A stretch of 5,728 nt of DNA from an uncultured Lachnospiraceae bacterium (GTDB taxonomy: Bacteria > Bacillota > Clostridia > Lachnospirales > Lachnospiraceae), in NCBI GenBank assembly GCA_945492935.1, contig CALYVE010000129.1, forward strand, positions 1 to 5,728, in the 5' to 3' direction. Position numbers and translations under genes: made by a program. This document shows, piece after piece, positions 1-5,728 of this stretch (its first letter is position 1; each line of letters starts with the position of its first letter). Below the pieces are notes generated by a model. It was not told the origin of the DNA and searched no databases. It saw nothing but the letters and a program-made list of their open reading frames with translations.

Positions 1-2
1 AA

Positions 3-1499
3 TTAGTAATAAAATGCATCAAACTCCCCTTTTGCTACACTTGCGCCTGTAATTCCATATTTTGAGTAATCCTCCATAACCACGCAGACAACCAAGTCTG
101 GATTATCCGGATTTGAAAATCCAACAAACCAGGAGTTGCAATTACCATTGTTGTCGTATTCCGCCGTACCCGTCTTTCCGGCAACTTCATACCCGCAATT
201 TGAAAAATAGCCTGAGGCTGTACCATAAGTACATACCCCTTTCATATATTCCGTAAGCTCTGCTGCTTCATCGCTTGTCATTAAACTTCCGTATTTGCTT
301 GGGTGGAATTTTTTAACCCTGACACCGTCATCATTTTCAATCTTATCAATCAAATATGGGCGCATAAGGACGCCTCCATTTGCAATTGCCGAAAAAATCA
401 TGGCATTATGCAAAGGTGTAATTTGTGTATTTCCCTGCCCGATAACTGTCTGCGGAAGCTCATCGTCATTACTGTCTTTTCTAATTTCAAAATATGAACG
501 GCTATAAACGCCATCATACGGAAGCTCAGAATTAAACAATAATTCATCAACGGTTTCTCTGTATTTTCCGTAATCAAGCGACGTTCCCATTGTTGCAAAG
601 GAGCCATTGCACGAATATGCAAGGGAATCACCAAGTGTGACATTTCCGTGTACACGGTCACCACTACAATGAATGTCTACGCCATAAAATATCTCACTGC
701 CGTTGCATGTATAATTGTAATCCGCATAATCAGGGTTTTCGCGCATATACTCAAGCAAAGTTACTACTTTAAATGTAGAACCGGGTGCATAAAGTCCCTG
801 TGTTGCACGATTCAAAAGAATACTGCTTGTTTGACCTTCTTCTGAATCAAGATACTGCCATACCGCATCCATATTATTTGGATTATAATCCGGTTTTGAA
901 ATCATGCAAAGAATCTTTCCGGTTGACGGTTCAAGTACAACAACTGCACCATTACAGCTGCCCATTGCATTATAGGCGGCATTTTGCAGCTCATAATTAA
1001 TCGTTGTAATAACATTATCCCCACGGTTTTTCTCTTCTGAAAGCTCCTTATAAACCCGTTCAATAATATTAATATGGGAACGAAGCATATAAAAATTACC
1101 TGCTAGTTCTAGACCGGACTTTCCGCGGCTTTCATATCCGACAACATGTGCAAACATATTGCTATACGGATATGAACGATACGTATTTCCTTCCTCGTCG
1201 GTCGTACTTGTTGCGATAACTACACCGTCACTCGTGATAATATCACCGCGTTCTACAACATCAGCAAAAGAATCCTGACGCAAATTACGCGAATTTGCAA
1301 TCACGATTTCTGCCCGAAACGATGTAAAATAAATGATATATCCGATAAGACAGACAAATACTGCAACCATCGCATACGTCATAACCAAAATAGGACGATT
1401 TTTTATTTTATTGTTCCTGGCGCGTTCTTTGTCTTTTTGGAGGAATGCTTCCTCCGGCGTCAAAGGTCTGCCCTGCTGCTTTAAGTCGTTCTTTTTCAT
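3..1499 (-). CDS. Class B penicillin-binding protein (transpeptidase), partner of the upstream SEDS protein
   Basis: This is a complete 498-residue class B PBP, which cross-links peptidoglycan stems outside the membrane. Residues 1-36 are a basic cytoplasmic tail and about 37-58 a single membrane anchor. A small pedestal domain follows, with RGDIITSDG (84-92). The transpeptidase domain (about 180-495) contains all active-site motifs: S241-T-F-K244 in APGSTFK, S296-C-N298 and K442-T-G444, plus the GQGNTQITPLHNA stretch (354-366). The pedestal is short, as in actinobacterial PbpA (about 490 residues) rather than the larger PBP2 or FtsI. The final helix looks abbreviated: SVAKGEFDAFYY ends the protein, where relatives often have a few more residues after SVA. 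At least seven cysteines lie outside the membrane, including C265 and C278, which flank the FYGVDI turn. The ATG at 1497-1499 overlaps the SEDS gene by 92 bases. An alternative ATG (Met40, 1380-1382) lies after the SEDS stop but has no ribosome-binding site and falls inside the anchor. Confidence 0.93.
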   Translation of the reverse strand: MKKNDLKQQGRPLTPEEAFLQKDKERARNNKIKNRPILVMTYAMVAVFVCLIGYIIYFTSFRAEIVIANSRNLRQDSFADVVERGDIITSDGVVIATSTTDEEGNTYRSYPYSNMFAHVVGYESRGKSGLELAGNFYMLRSHINIIERVYKELSEEKNRGDNVITTINYELQNAAYNAMGSCNGAVVVLEPSTGKILCMISKPDYNPNNMDAVWQYLDSEEGQTSSILLNRATQGLYAPGSTFKVVTLLEYMRENPDYADYNYTCNGSEIFYGVDIHCSGDRVHGNVTLGDSLAYSCNGSFATMGTSLDYGKYRETVDELLFNSELPYDGVYSRSYFEIRKDSNDDELPQTVIGQGNTQITPLHNAMIFSAIANGGVLMRPYLIDKIENDDGVRVKKFHPSKYGSLMTSDEAAELTEYMKGVCTYGTASGYFSNCGYEVAGKTGTAEYDNNGNCNSWFVGFSNPDNPDLVVCVVMEDYSKYGITGASVAKGEFDAFYY

Positions 1500-2829
1500 T
1501 CTTAATCGCCTCTTTTATACTAATCACATAAACACCTTGTACAATACCAAATATTATAAGTGTACTGAGTACGGAACTAACACCATACGAAACAAGCGGT
1601 AATGTAACACCTGTTGAAGGAATAAACTTTGTAACACCGCCAATGTTTAACAATGCCTGAACAATATAAATCATACCAAAACCAAATGAAATGTATTTTA
1701 AAAATGGAGATCTGCTCTTCATTGCAACATTGACAAAGGATAAAAATACACTTACAAAAACAAGAATTAATGCAAGTCCAAAGATTACACCAAGTTCCTC
1801 GCAAATTGCCGAAAAGACAAAATCGCTTTCGCTAACCGGAATTGTATTTGCTTTTCCGGTTGTAAGTCCTGAACCCATATATCCGCCGGTACCAATTGCA
1901 AAAAGAGACTGTGATAGCTGATATCCACTGTCATTTATATGAGCAAAAGGATCTTTCCACGCAAGCACACGCACCATAACGTGTCGAAATAGCGAATTTT
2001 TAAATAATGTATATCCCAGAATGACTGCTCCCGCACCAAGCGAAATACCTCCAAAAAAGAAAATTGGTCTTGATGTTGCGAGATATACCATACACACATA
2101 CGTAATATAAAAGATTACTGCCGCACCTAAATCCTTTTCCAGAACAAGAACACCCATAAATGCAGCAGAAATGATAGCATTCACAACAAGATCTCCAAAT
2201 GTATTTACTTTGACAAGCATACTTGCTACAAAGAATACAAAGAAAATCTTAACAAGCTCCATTGGCTGCATAGAAATCGGTCCAAGCTTAATCCAATTTC
2301 GGGAACCATAAATTTCTACACCAACATGCGGAATAAATACTGTTAAAAGCATGAACAATCCAATAATTCCATACGCAGTACCATAGTCTTTCATACGCTT
2401 CCACTTAAGCATAATCCAAGGAATAAAAGCGGAAAGAAACAAACCGACAGTTGCAAGAATAAACTGCTTAACGGCAAGATTAAAATTCAGTCTTGTTAAA
2501 ATGATATATCCAATCAAAAGCATAAATGCCGAGTTATTCGTAAGAAGTCTCGAAGACTCTTTGTAAATGGAATGGTATATCAACATATAAAAGACTGCTA
2601 CAAATATCTGTACACCGTAAAATATGATGATTTTTACCTGTTGCATTCTCAGATACATTGTTAAGTAGCATAGAAAATGAATAATAAATACATAAACGAT
2701 CTGTTTATTTAGTTTTTTACGCTTTTCATTTTCATTTTTTGATGCGAGTATGGAAAAGCATTTAATTGTGTATAGTACCATAAATAAAATAATCAGGTAC
2801 TTCGATACTTCGCAAATAATATTAATCAT
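1408..2829 (-). CDS. SEDS-family peptidoglycan glycosyltransferase (FtsW/RodA/SpoVE)
   Basis: This 473-residue polytopic membrane protein polymerises lipid II glycan strands together with a class B PBP. Family signatures are GSRNWIKLG...QPMELVK (175-194), LEKDLGAAV (230-238; Asp233 is at the position of the catalytic Asp of RodA), GYQLSQSLFAIGTGGYMGSG (302-321), PVSESDFVFS...EELG (331-347) and FIPSTGVTLPLVSYGVSS (402-419). The usual SYGGSS is SYGVSS here. I count about six hydrophobic segments before the RNW motif (about 7-28, 43-61, 66-88, 99-117, 121-142, 151-170), more than in the ten-helix core of E. coli FtsW or RodA, so there seems to be an N-terminal extension of about two helices. The C-terminal tail (about 437-473) is basic and cytoplasmic. 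The ATG is supported by AGGGGAG seven bases upstream and by a TAATG overlap with the U32 gene. The last 30 codons overlap the PBP gene. The ZapA context favours FtsW, but RodA cannot be excluded, so no symbol is given. Confidence 0.93.
   Translation of the reverse strand: MINIICEVSKYLIILFMVLYTIKCFSILASKNENEKRKKLNKQIVYVFIIHFLCYLTMYLRMQQVKIIIFYGVQIFVAVFYMLIYHSIYKESSRLLTNNSAFMLLIGYIILTRLNFNLAVKQFILATVGLFLSAFIPWIMLKWKRMKDYGTAYGIIGLFMLLTVFIPHVGVEIYGSRNWIKLGPISMQPMELVKIFFVFFVASMLVKVNTFGDLVVNAIISAAFMGVLVLEKDLGAAVIFYITYVCMVYLATSRPIFFFGGISLGAGAVILGYTLFKNSLFRHVMVRVLAWKDPFAHINDSGYQLSQSLFAIGTGGYMGSGLTTGKANTIPVSESDFVFSAICEELGVIFGLALILVFVSVFLSFVNVAMKSRSPFLKYISFGFGMIYIVQALLNIGGVTKFIPSTGVTLPLVSYGVSSVLSTLIIFGIVQGVYVISIKEAIKNEKERLKAAGQTFDAGGSIPPKRQRTRQEQ
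1439..1455 (-). other. Perfect 7-bp inverted repeat with a 3-base loop inside the SEDS/PBP dual-coding region
   Basis: The minus strand reads GGAGGAA-GCA-TTCCTCC, a perfect seven-pair stem closed by three bases. It begins about 45 bases after the A of the PBP ATG. It encodes Gly-Gly-Ser-Ile-Pro-Pro in the SEDS frame and Glu-Glu-Ala-Phe-Leu in the PBP frame. The left arm is a strong Shine-Dalgarno-like sequence with no ATG, GTG or TTG at a usable distance, and the right arm is anti-Shine-Dalgarno-like. There is no T-run after it, so it is not a factor-independent terminator. The repeat is directly visible; any role in pausing or coupling is inference and it may be chance. Confidence 0.4.
1509..1515 (-). 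promoter_or_regulatory. Probable Shine-Dalgarno site of the PBP gene, inside the SEDS coding sequence
   Basis: The minus strand reads AAAGAGG nine bases before the ATG at 1497-1499. It is weaker than the zapA site but is the only purine-rich site suited to a PBP start. The 28 bases between the SEDS stop (1408-1410) and the next in-frame ATG (1380-1382) are A/T-rich with nothing like GGAGG. This decides in favour of the upstream start and therefore of the long gene overlap. Confidence 0.6.
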
Positions 2830-5201
2830 TATTCGACTCCCCTATAAAAATGTCCATTTGTAAAATATATAGACGATGGTTGTATCATTGTTTTATCATC
2901 GAGGAAATGAAGCACTTCCTTTGTCCTGCCATAATCTTCAATTGTAAAGCTTAACGCAAGAATCTTGGCACCAACTGCATGCATAAGCTCCTGCTCCTTG
3001 TCCAGCATACAATACGAACGACCGTTATAGATCACATTATAACATTGATCACACATACATTTTGCATAGAACCAATTGGATTTATCATCCTTGATTTTTA
3101 CTACATCAAAATTGTGATCACATGCACCTTTACTTCCTTTTACGCATTGAGCCGAAAGCATAACCTGCTGATGTCCATATACTTGAGCAATGGCAGGCTT
3201 ATTTGCAATTTGGTTAAACTCCTTCCCGTTCAGCTCATACCCTGCCTCAAATACAATATCAGGAATCAGACTCTGCCAAAATGCTGTTGCATAATCATTG
3301 AACGTATACAAGGAAGCCGCACCAATCACAATTAACCCTTTTTGCAATGCAAAAGTCTTACAGGCTTCATAAACAGCCGCAAAGCCATCAATGTTTCTAA
3401 TATATATACCACGAATTCCATAATTAGGCAAATATGTGGCTAAATCAAACTGACTGTCAATAATATAAGGCAGGCTTATTATAATATCTTTTGATGCAAG
3501 CATTTGACGCATAGAGGCATCTGAATGCATTTCATTAAAAAGACGCATATCCATGCATATACTGTTAATGTTCTCACATTCCAGTACAGCATGAAGCTGG
3601 TTCATTGTCTGAACATAAGCCATATAGCCATTTATCGGTATCGACTGATTCGAATGAAATTCTTTCATAATGAAGTTTCGATTGTCTGTTTTTCGCCGAA
3701 ACTTACTACATATAATCTGTTCGTATTTTTTTAGTATTTCTCGACGCAAATGTTTTACCTTGCTCATAGGAACGAAGCTATCCGGGTCCGTGTCAATTGT
3801 CAATTCACGAAGAGAATAGTCCGTATCCCCAAGCATAGAAATTTTTGAACGAATCTGTTCAATGTCAAGCTTGCAGTTGTTTGAAGGCTCGACAATATCA
3901 TCCGTAATTGTAACTGACTCAAAATCATCCTTGAAGGAACTTCCATCCAACCTTAGACTAATACAAAGAGGTTCGCCAATCTTTGCTCTGAAGGATAAAG
4001 AAATTTCTGTTTTTTTGTTTTCGGTTCGTAATTTAGTATCAATCTGTTCAAGGCGTACTTTGCATTTTGTACGATATACCTTGGAACCACCAGTAATCAT
4101 ACGTGTTTTAGGGGCCGCAAGTGTTACAATTTCACCTTTTCGAAAAGAATCCGGAGAAGTTATCTCAATAAAGGATGCATCTTTCAGTGGAAGTTCTAAA
4201 ACGTCTCCCTTGAATAATTCCTCCTCTAAAAGTATACGCACCTTCCCATCGGCAGTATTCTTTATCGTTCCGATGCAAGTACCCTGATTATTCGGACGGA
4301 ATTTGGAAATCATATTTTCTCCGTTGTGTTGAAAGAAATATCCTTGCGTAAATCCGCCTCGATTGAAAATATCAGCAAGCTTCTTCTGATAGTCATATGC
4401 TTTCTTTTTATCGAAGCATTGATTCATTACATCCAAAACAATCTCACGATACGCATCAACTGCAGATGCCACATAATATGCGTTTTTCATGCGTCCCTCA
4501 ATTTTCAAAGAATCAATACCTGCCAAAAGCAGTTCAGGGATATTCGGAAGTGCACATAAATCCTTCATAGATAGTAAGTATTGATTGTCATAGCACTTAC
4601 GACATGGCTGTGCACAACGACCACGATTCCCACTGCGTCCCCCCGCAAGAGAACTCATCAGACATTGACCGCTATAGGAATAACACATAGCTCCATGGAC
4701 AAACGTCTCAATTTCAATCTCTACACTGTCTTTAATCTTACGAATTTCCTCAAGACTCATCTCGCGCGCAGTTACAACACGAGCTGCACCCTGCTCCTTC
4801 ATCATGGCAGCAGCATGCAAGGAATTAATATTCATTTGCGTACTGCAATGAATCGGAAGATCCGGAAAATATTCTTTTATGACAGAAAATGCACCAAGAT
4901 CCTGAACAATAACTGCATCAAGACCTGCTTCATAATATGGCTTTAAATAATCTACTAATTCTTGTATTTCGTTATTTTTAAACAGCGTGTTCACTGTAAG
5001 ATACAGCTTTGTATCGTGCAAATGCGCATAATCAATTGCAGAAGTCACATCATCTTGCGCCAGATTAGTCGCATAAGCTCTCGCACTAAAACGATTGCCG
5101 CCAATATAGCAGGCGTCCGCACCTGCTTTTACAGCGGCAATTAATATCTCATATGACCCGCATGGAGCGAGTATTTCCGGTCTGGTTATAGAATTAATCA
5201 T
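2829..5201 (-). CDS. U32-family protein with DUF3656-type middle region, RlhA/TrhP-like RNA hydroxylase (annotated as peptidase/collagenase in older records)
   Basis: This is a 790-residue protein. Residues 7-250 match the U32 barrel: RPEILAPCGSYE, AGADACYIGG, HCSTQMNI (119-126), FVHGAMCYSYSGQC (167-180), GNRGRCAQPCRKC (191-203), LSMKDL (210-215) and LKIEGRMKN (232-240). The cysteines at 173, 180, 196, 200 and 203 lie where RlhA and TrhP proteins carry iron-sulfur ligands. Residues about 375-495 correspond to the DUF3656 insert found in long members such as E. coli RlhA. RlhA hydroxylates C2501 of 23S rRNA; the shorter TrhP relatives act on tRNA U34 and need prephenate. Residues 521-790 form a further half with an ELNGKEFNQ segment and a second cysteine group (686, 694, 715, 717, 720, 731), making it longer than E. 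coli RlhA (about 650 residues). The start overlaps zapA by 8 bases and has AAGGG five bases upstream; the TAA shares one base with the SEDS ATG. The family call is firm. The exact RNA substrate is inferred, and a peptidase role is less likely. Confidence 0.85.
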   Translation of the reverse strand: MINSITRPEILAPCGSYEILIAAVKAGADACYIGGNRFSARAYATNLAQDDVTSAIDYAHLHDTKLYLTVNTLFKNNEIQELVDYLKPYYEAGLDAVIVQDLGAFSVIKEYFPDLPIHCSTQMNINSLHAAAMMKEQGAARVVTAREMSLEEIRKIKDSVEIEIETFVHGAMCYSYSGQCLMSSLAGGRSGNRGRCAQPCRKCYDNQYLLSMKDLCALPNIPELLLAGIDSLKIEGRMKNAYYVASAVDAYREIVLDVMNQCFDKKKAYDYQKKLADIFNRGGFTQGYFFQHNGENMISKFRPNNQGTCIGTIKNTADGKVRILLEEELFKGDVLELPLKDASFIEITSPDSFRKGEIVTLAAPKTRMITGGSKVYRTKCKVRLEQIDTKLRTENKKTEISLSFRAKIGEPLCISLRLDGSSFKDDFESVTITDDIVEPSNNCKLDIEQIRSKISMLGDTDYSLRELTIDTDPDSFVPMSKVKHLRREILKKYEQIICSKFRRKTDNRNFIMKEFHSNQSIPINGYMAYVQTMNQLHAVLECENINSICMDMRLFNEMHSDASMRQMLASKDIIISLPYIIDSQFDLATYLPNYGIRGIYIRNIDGFAAVYEACKTFALQKGLIVIGAASLYTFNDYATAFWQSLIPDIVFEAGYELNGKEFNQIANKPAIAQVYGHQQVMLSAQCVKGSKGACDHNFDVVKIKDDKSNWFYAKCMCDQCYNVIYNGRSYCMLDKEQELMHAVGAKILALSFTIEDYGRTKEVLHFLDDKTMIQPSSIYFTNGHFYRGVE
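2837..2843 (-). promoter_or_regulatory. Shine-Dalgarno site of the SEDS gene, inside the U32 coding end
   Basis: The minus strand reads AGGGGAG seven bases before the SEDS ATG. The site is embedded in the last codons of the U32 gene (Tyr-Arg-Gly-Val-Glu). Together with the one-base stop/start overlap TAATG it supports the chosen start and suggests re-initiation by ribosomes finishing the U32 protein. Confidence 0.7.
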
Positions 5202-5598
5202 TTCTACCCTTTTCAGCTTCTAATTGTATAATCTTACGTTGCAAAGCATTAATCTGCTCCTTGTACTCCTCAACCATACGCATAGCTGACTCCTGTTTGA
5301 TCTGTGACTCAATAACTTCATGGCGAAGATCGTATAACTGCTGTTCCTTCGTAGAATCTTCACTTACCATACTATCAGCTTTCGCCTTCGCTTTGAAATA
5401 ATCATCAGCAATATTAAGAGCAAGTAAAATGCCCTGATATTCTGTATTCATACGTCTGTATTGATCCGAGGTTTTACACTCTGAAATCTTGCCGTTGATA
5501 TAGGTGGCGACATTCTGTAAATAATCCTCACCTTCATATCCGCTTAATGTATATACTTTTCCATTGATAACTACAGGTATATCTACTTTGTTTGCCAT
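5194..5598 (-). CDS. zapA: Cell division protein ZapA
   Basis: This 134-residue protein has the ZapA layout. A small N-terminal domain (residues about 4-70) opens with VDIPVVINGKVYTLSGYEGE and continues with YLQNVATYIN. A long charged helix (about 85-130) rich in Glu, Lys, Gln and hydrophobic positions is predicted to form a coiled coil. ZapA proteins dimerise or tetramerise through this helix and cross-link FtsZ filaments at the division site in the cytoplasm. The length is somewhat greater than the roughly 85-110 residues of well-known homologues, the excess lying in the coiled coil. The ATG at 5596-5598 is supported by a strong AAGGAG (5605-5610) six bases upstream. The gene follows ruvB by 17 bases and its TAA lies inside the start of the U32 gene (8-base overlap). 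Placement upstream of a SEDS/PBP pair supports a division role. Confidence 0.9.
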   Translation of the reverse strand: MANKVDIPVVINGKVYTLSGYEGEDYLQNVATYINGKISECKTSDQYRRMNTEYQGILLALNIADDYFKAKAKADSMVSEDSTKEQQLYDLRHEVIESQIKQESAMRMVEEYKEQINALQRKIIQLEAEKGRND

Positions 5599-5604
5599 GA
5601 TAAT

Positions 5605-5610
5605 CTCCTT
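5605..5610 (-). promoter_or_regulatory. Shine-Dalgarno site of zapA
   Basis: On the minus strand this reads AAGGAG, six bases before the zapA ATG. It lies within the only intergenic gap of the window (17 bases, 5599-5615) and is the best canonical ribosome-binding site seen here. It fixes the zapA start. The gap is too short for a separate promoter, so zapA is probably transcribed from upstream of or within the ruvAB genes. Confidence 0.85.
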
Positions 5611-5615
5611 TGTAT

Positions 5616-5728
5616 CTATTCACGTTCAATTAAGTGTTCTAAGCCAAAATGCTTATAACAATGCTCTGTTACAATTCTACCAAGCGGTTTGCGATTTATA
5701 TGGTCGTTTTTTATTAGTTTTTTTTCAT
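5616..5728 (-). CDS. ruvB: Holliday junction branch-migration helicase RuvB, C-terminal fragment (5' part outside window)
   Basis: Only the last 36 residues and the TAG stop (5616-5618) are inside the window; the reading frame enters from the right edge. The visible tail contains LIKNDHINRKPLGRIVTEHC followed by YKHFG. This fits the end of the RuvB winged-helix domain, where family members have a R-x-P-x-G-R-x-x-T...Y-x-H-x-G pattern that contacts junction DNA. RuvB is the hexameric AAA+ motor that, with RuvA, drives branch migration of Holliday junctions. Two things depart from the common form: the usual Arg-Thr-Pro-Arg-Gly is Arg-Lys-Pro-Leu-Gly here, and about eight residues (LEHLIERE) follow the HFG where many RuvB proteins stop. 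The ATPase core cannot be seen, so the call rests on the tail and on the recalled ruvB-zapA order in Clostridia. The zapA start follows 17 bases after the stop, consistent with co-transcription. Confidence 0.8.
   Translation of the reverse strand, partial: EKKLIKNDHINRKPLGRIVTEHCYKHFGLEHLIERE

Noticed and set aside
1559..1572. Short palindrome GTACT-G-AGTAC in the SEDS gene
   Set aside because: The five-base arms with a one-base centre cannot form a stable hairpin and no second copy was noticed; likely chance.
1553..1581. TATAAT on the minus strand about 54 bases before the PBP start, a possible internal promoter
   Set aside because: The -10 is perfect, but the hexamers at 16- or 17-base spacing (TTAGTT or GTTAGT) match TTGACA at only two positions. 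In AT-rich coding DNA a lone TATAAT is expected by chance.
2821..2830. Ten-base sequence AATGATTAAT shared by the starts of the SEDS and U32 genes (also at 5193-5202)
   Set aside because: Both proteins begin Met-Ile-Asn at a stop/start overlap, which explains most of the match. Two copies of ten AT-rich bases are not evidence of a regulatory repeat.
2979..3335. Plus-strand open frame of 118 codons
   Set aside because: It is antisense to the U32 C-terminal half; its composition mirrors the opposite strand and no domain is recognisable.
4010..4020. A-run followed by C on the minus strand (in the U32 gene), resembling an A-AAA-AAC slippery site
   Set aside because: The heptamer is not in the phase needed for -1 frameshifting (codons read AAC AAA AAA ACA), and the frame stays open for hundreds of codons on both sides.
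3862..4287. Plus-strand open frame of 141 codons
   Set aside because: It lies wholly antisense to the well-supported U32 gene, shows no family motif and has a low-complexity, Ser-rich composition expected from reading a real gene backwards.
4581..4946. Plus-strand open frame of 121 codons
   Set aside because: It is antisense to the most conserved part of the U32 barrel (Cys cluster region), with Thr/His/Cys-rich nonsense composition and no ribosome-binding logic.
5717..5725. Eight-A run on the minus strand near the right edge, a possible slippery site or frameshift in ruvB
   Set aside because: The zero frame reads GAA AAA AAA CTA, out of phase for a slippery heptamer, and the RuvB-like frame is open through it.
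1..5728. Search for a novel defence, mobile or biosynthetic system
   Set aside because: All coding capacity is taken by five recognisable housekeeping genes in one direction, with no insertion boundaries, direct repeats, tRNA genes or composition breaks seen by eye.

Overview
The window is a compact, AT-rich stretch of bacterial chromosome in which every gene lies on the minus strand. It reads like part of one operon. In transcription order (right to left) it holds the 3' end of a ruvB-like gene, zapA, a long U32-family gene of the RlhA/TrhP type, a SEDS glycosyltransferase (FtsW/RodA family) and a class B penicillin-binding protein. The protein styles, the Cys-rich C-terminal half of the U32 protein and the order ruvB-zapA-U32-SEDS-PBP suggest an anaerobic Firmicute, most likely a Lachnospiraceae/Clostridia member. 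This placement rests on recollection of family style, not on a search.

Layout: bases 5616-5728 encode the last 36 residues of RuvB. A 17-base gap with a strong Shine-Dalgarno site leads to zapA (5194-5598). zapA overlaps the U32 gene (2829-5201) by 8 bases. The U32 stop and the SEDS start (1408-2829) share one base (TAATG). The SEDS gene overlaps the PBP gene (3-1499) by 92 bases, so about 30 codons are read in two frames. The PBP stop lies two bases from the left edge. There is no non-coding stretch longer than 17 bases, and I see no RNA gene, mobile element, CRISPR array, terminator or convincing promoter.

How the genes fit together: ZapA helps organise FtsZ filaments. The SEDS protein and class B PBP form a standard glycan polymerase/transpeptidase pair, so the last three cell-wall and division genes make sense as a unit. 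RuvB (Holliday junction branch migration) and the U32 enzyme (probable Fe-S-dependent RNA hydroxylase) are housekeeping passengers with no obvious mechanistic link to division. The tight overlaps suggest translational coupling from zapA to pbp.

I do not see a new defence, mobile or secondary-metabolism system. The points most worth a second look are the 92-base dual-coding overlap with a small perfect hairpin inside it, the second cysteine cluster in the U32 protein, the altered SYGGSS motif and extra N-terminal helices in the SEDS protein, and an RNA-modification gene inside a division operon.
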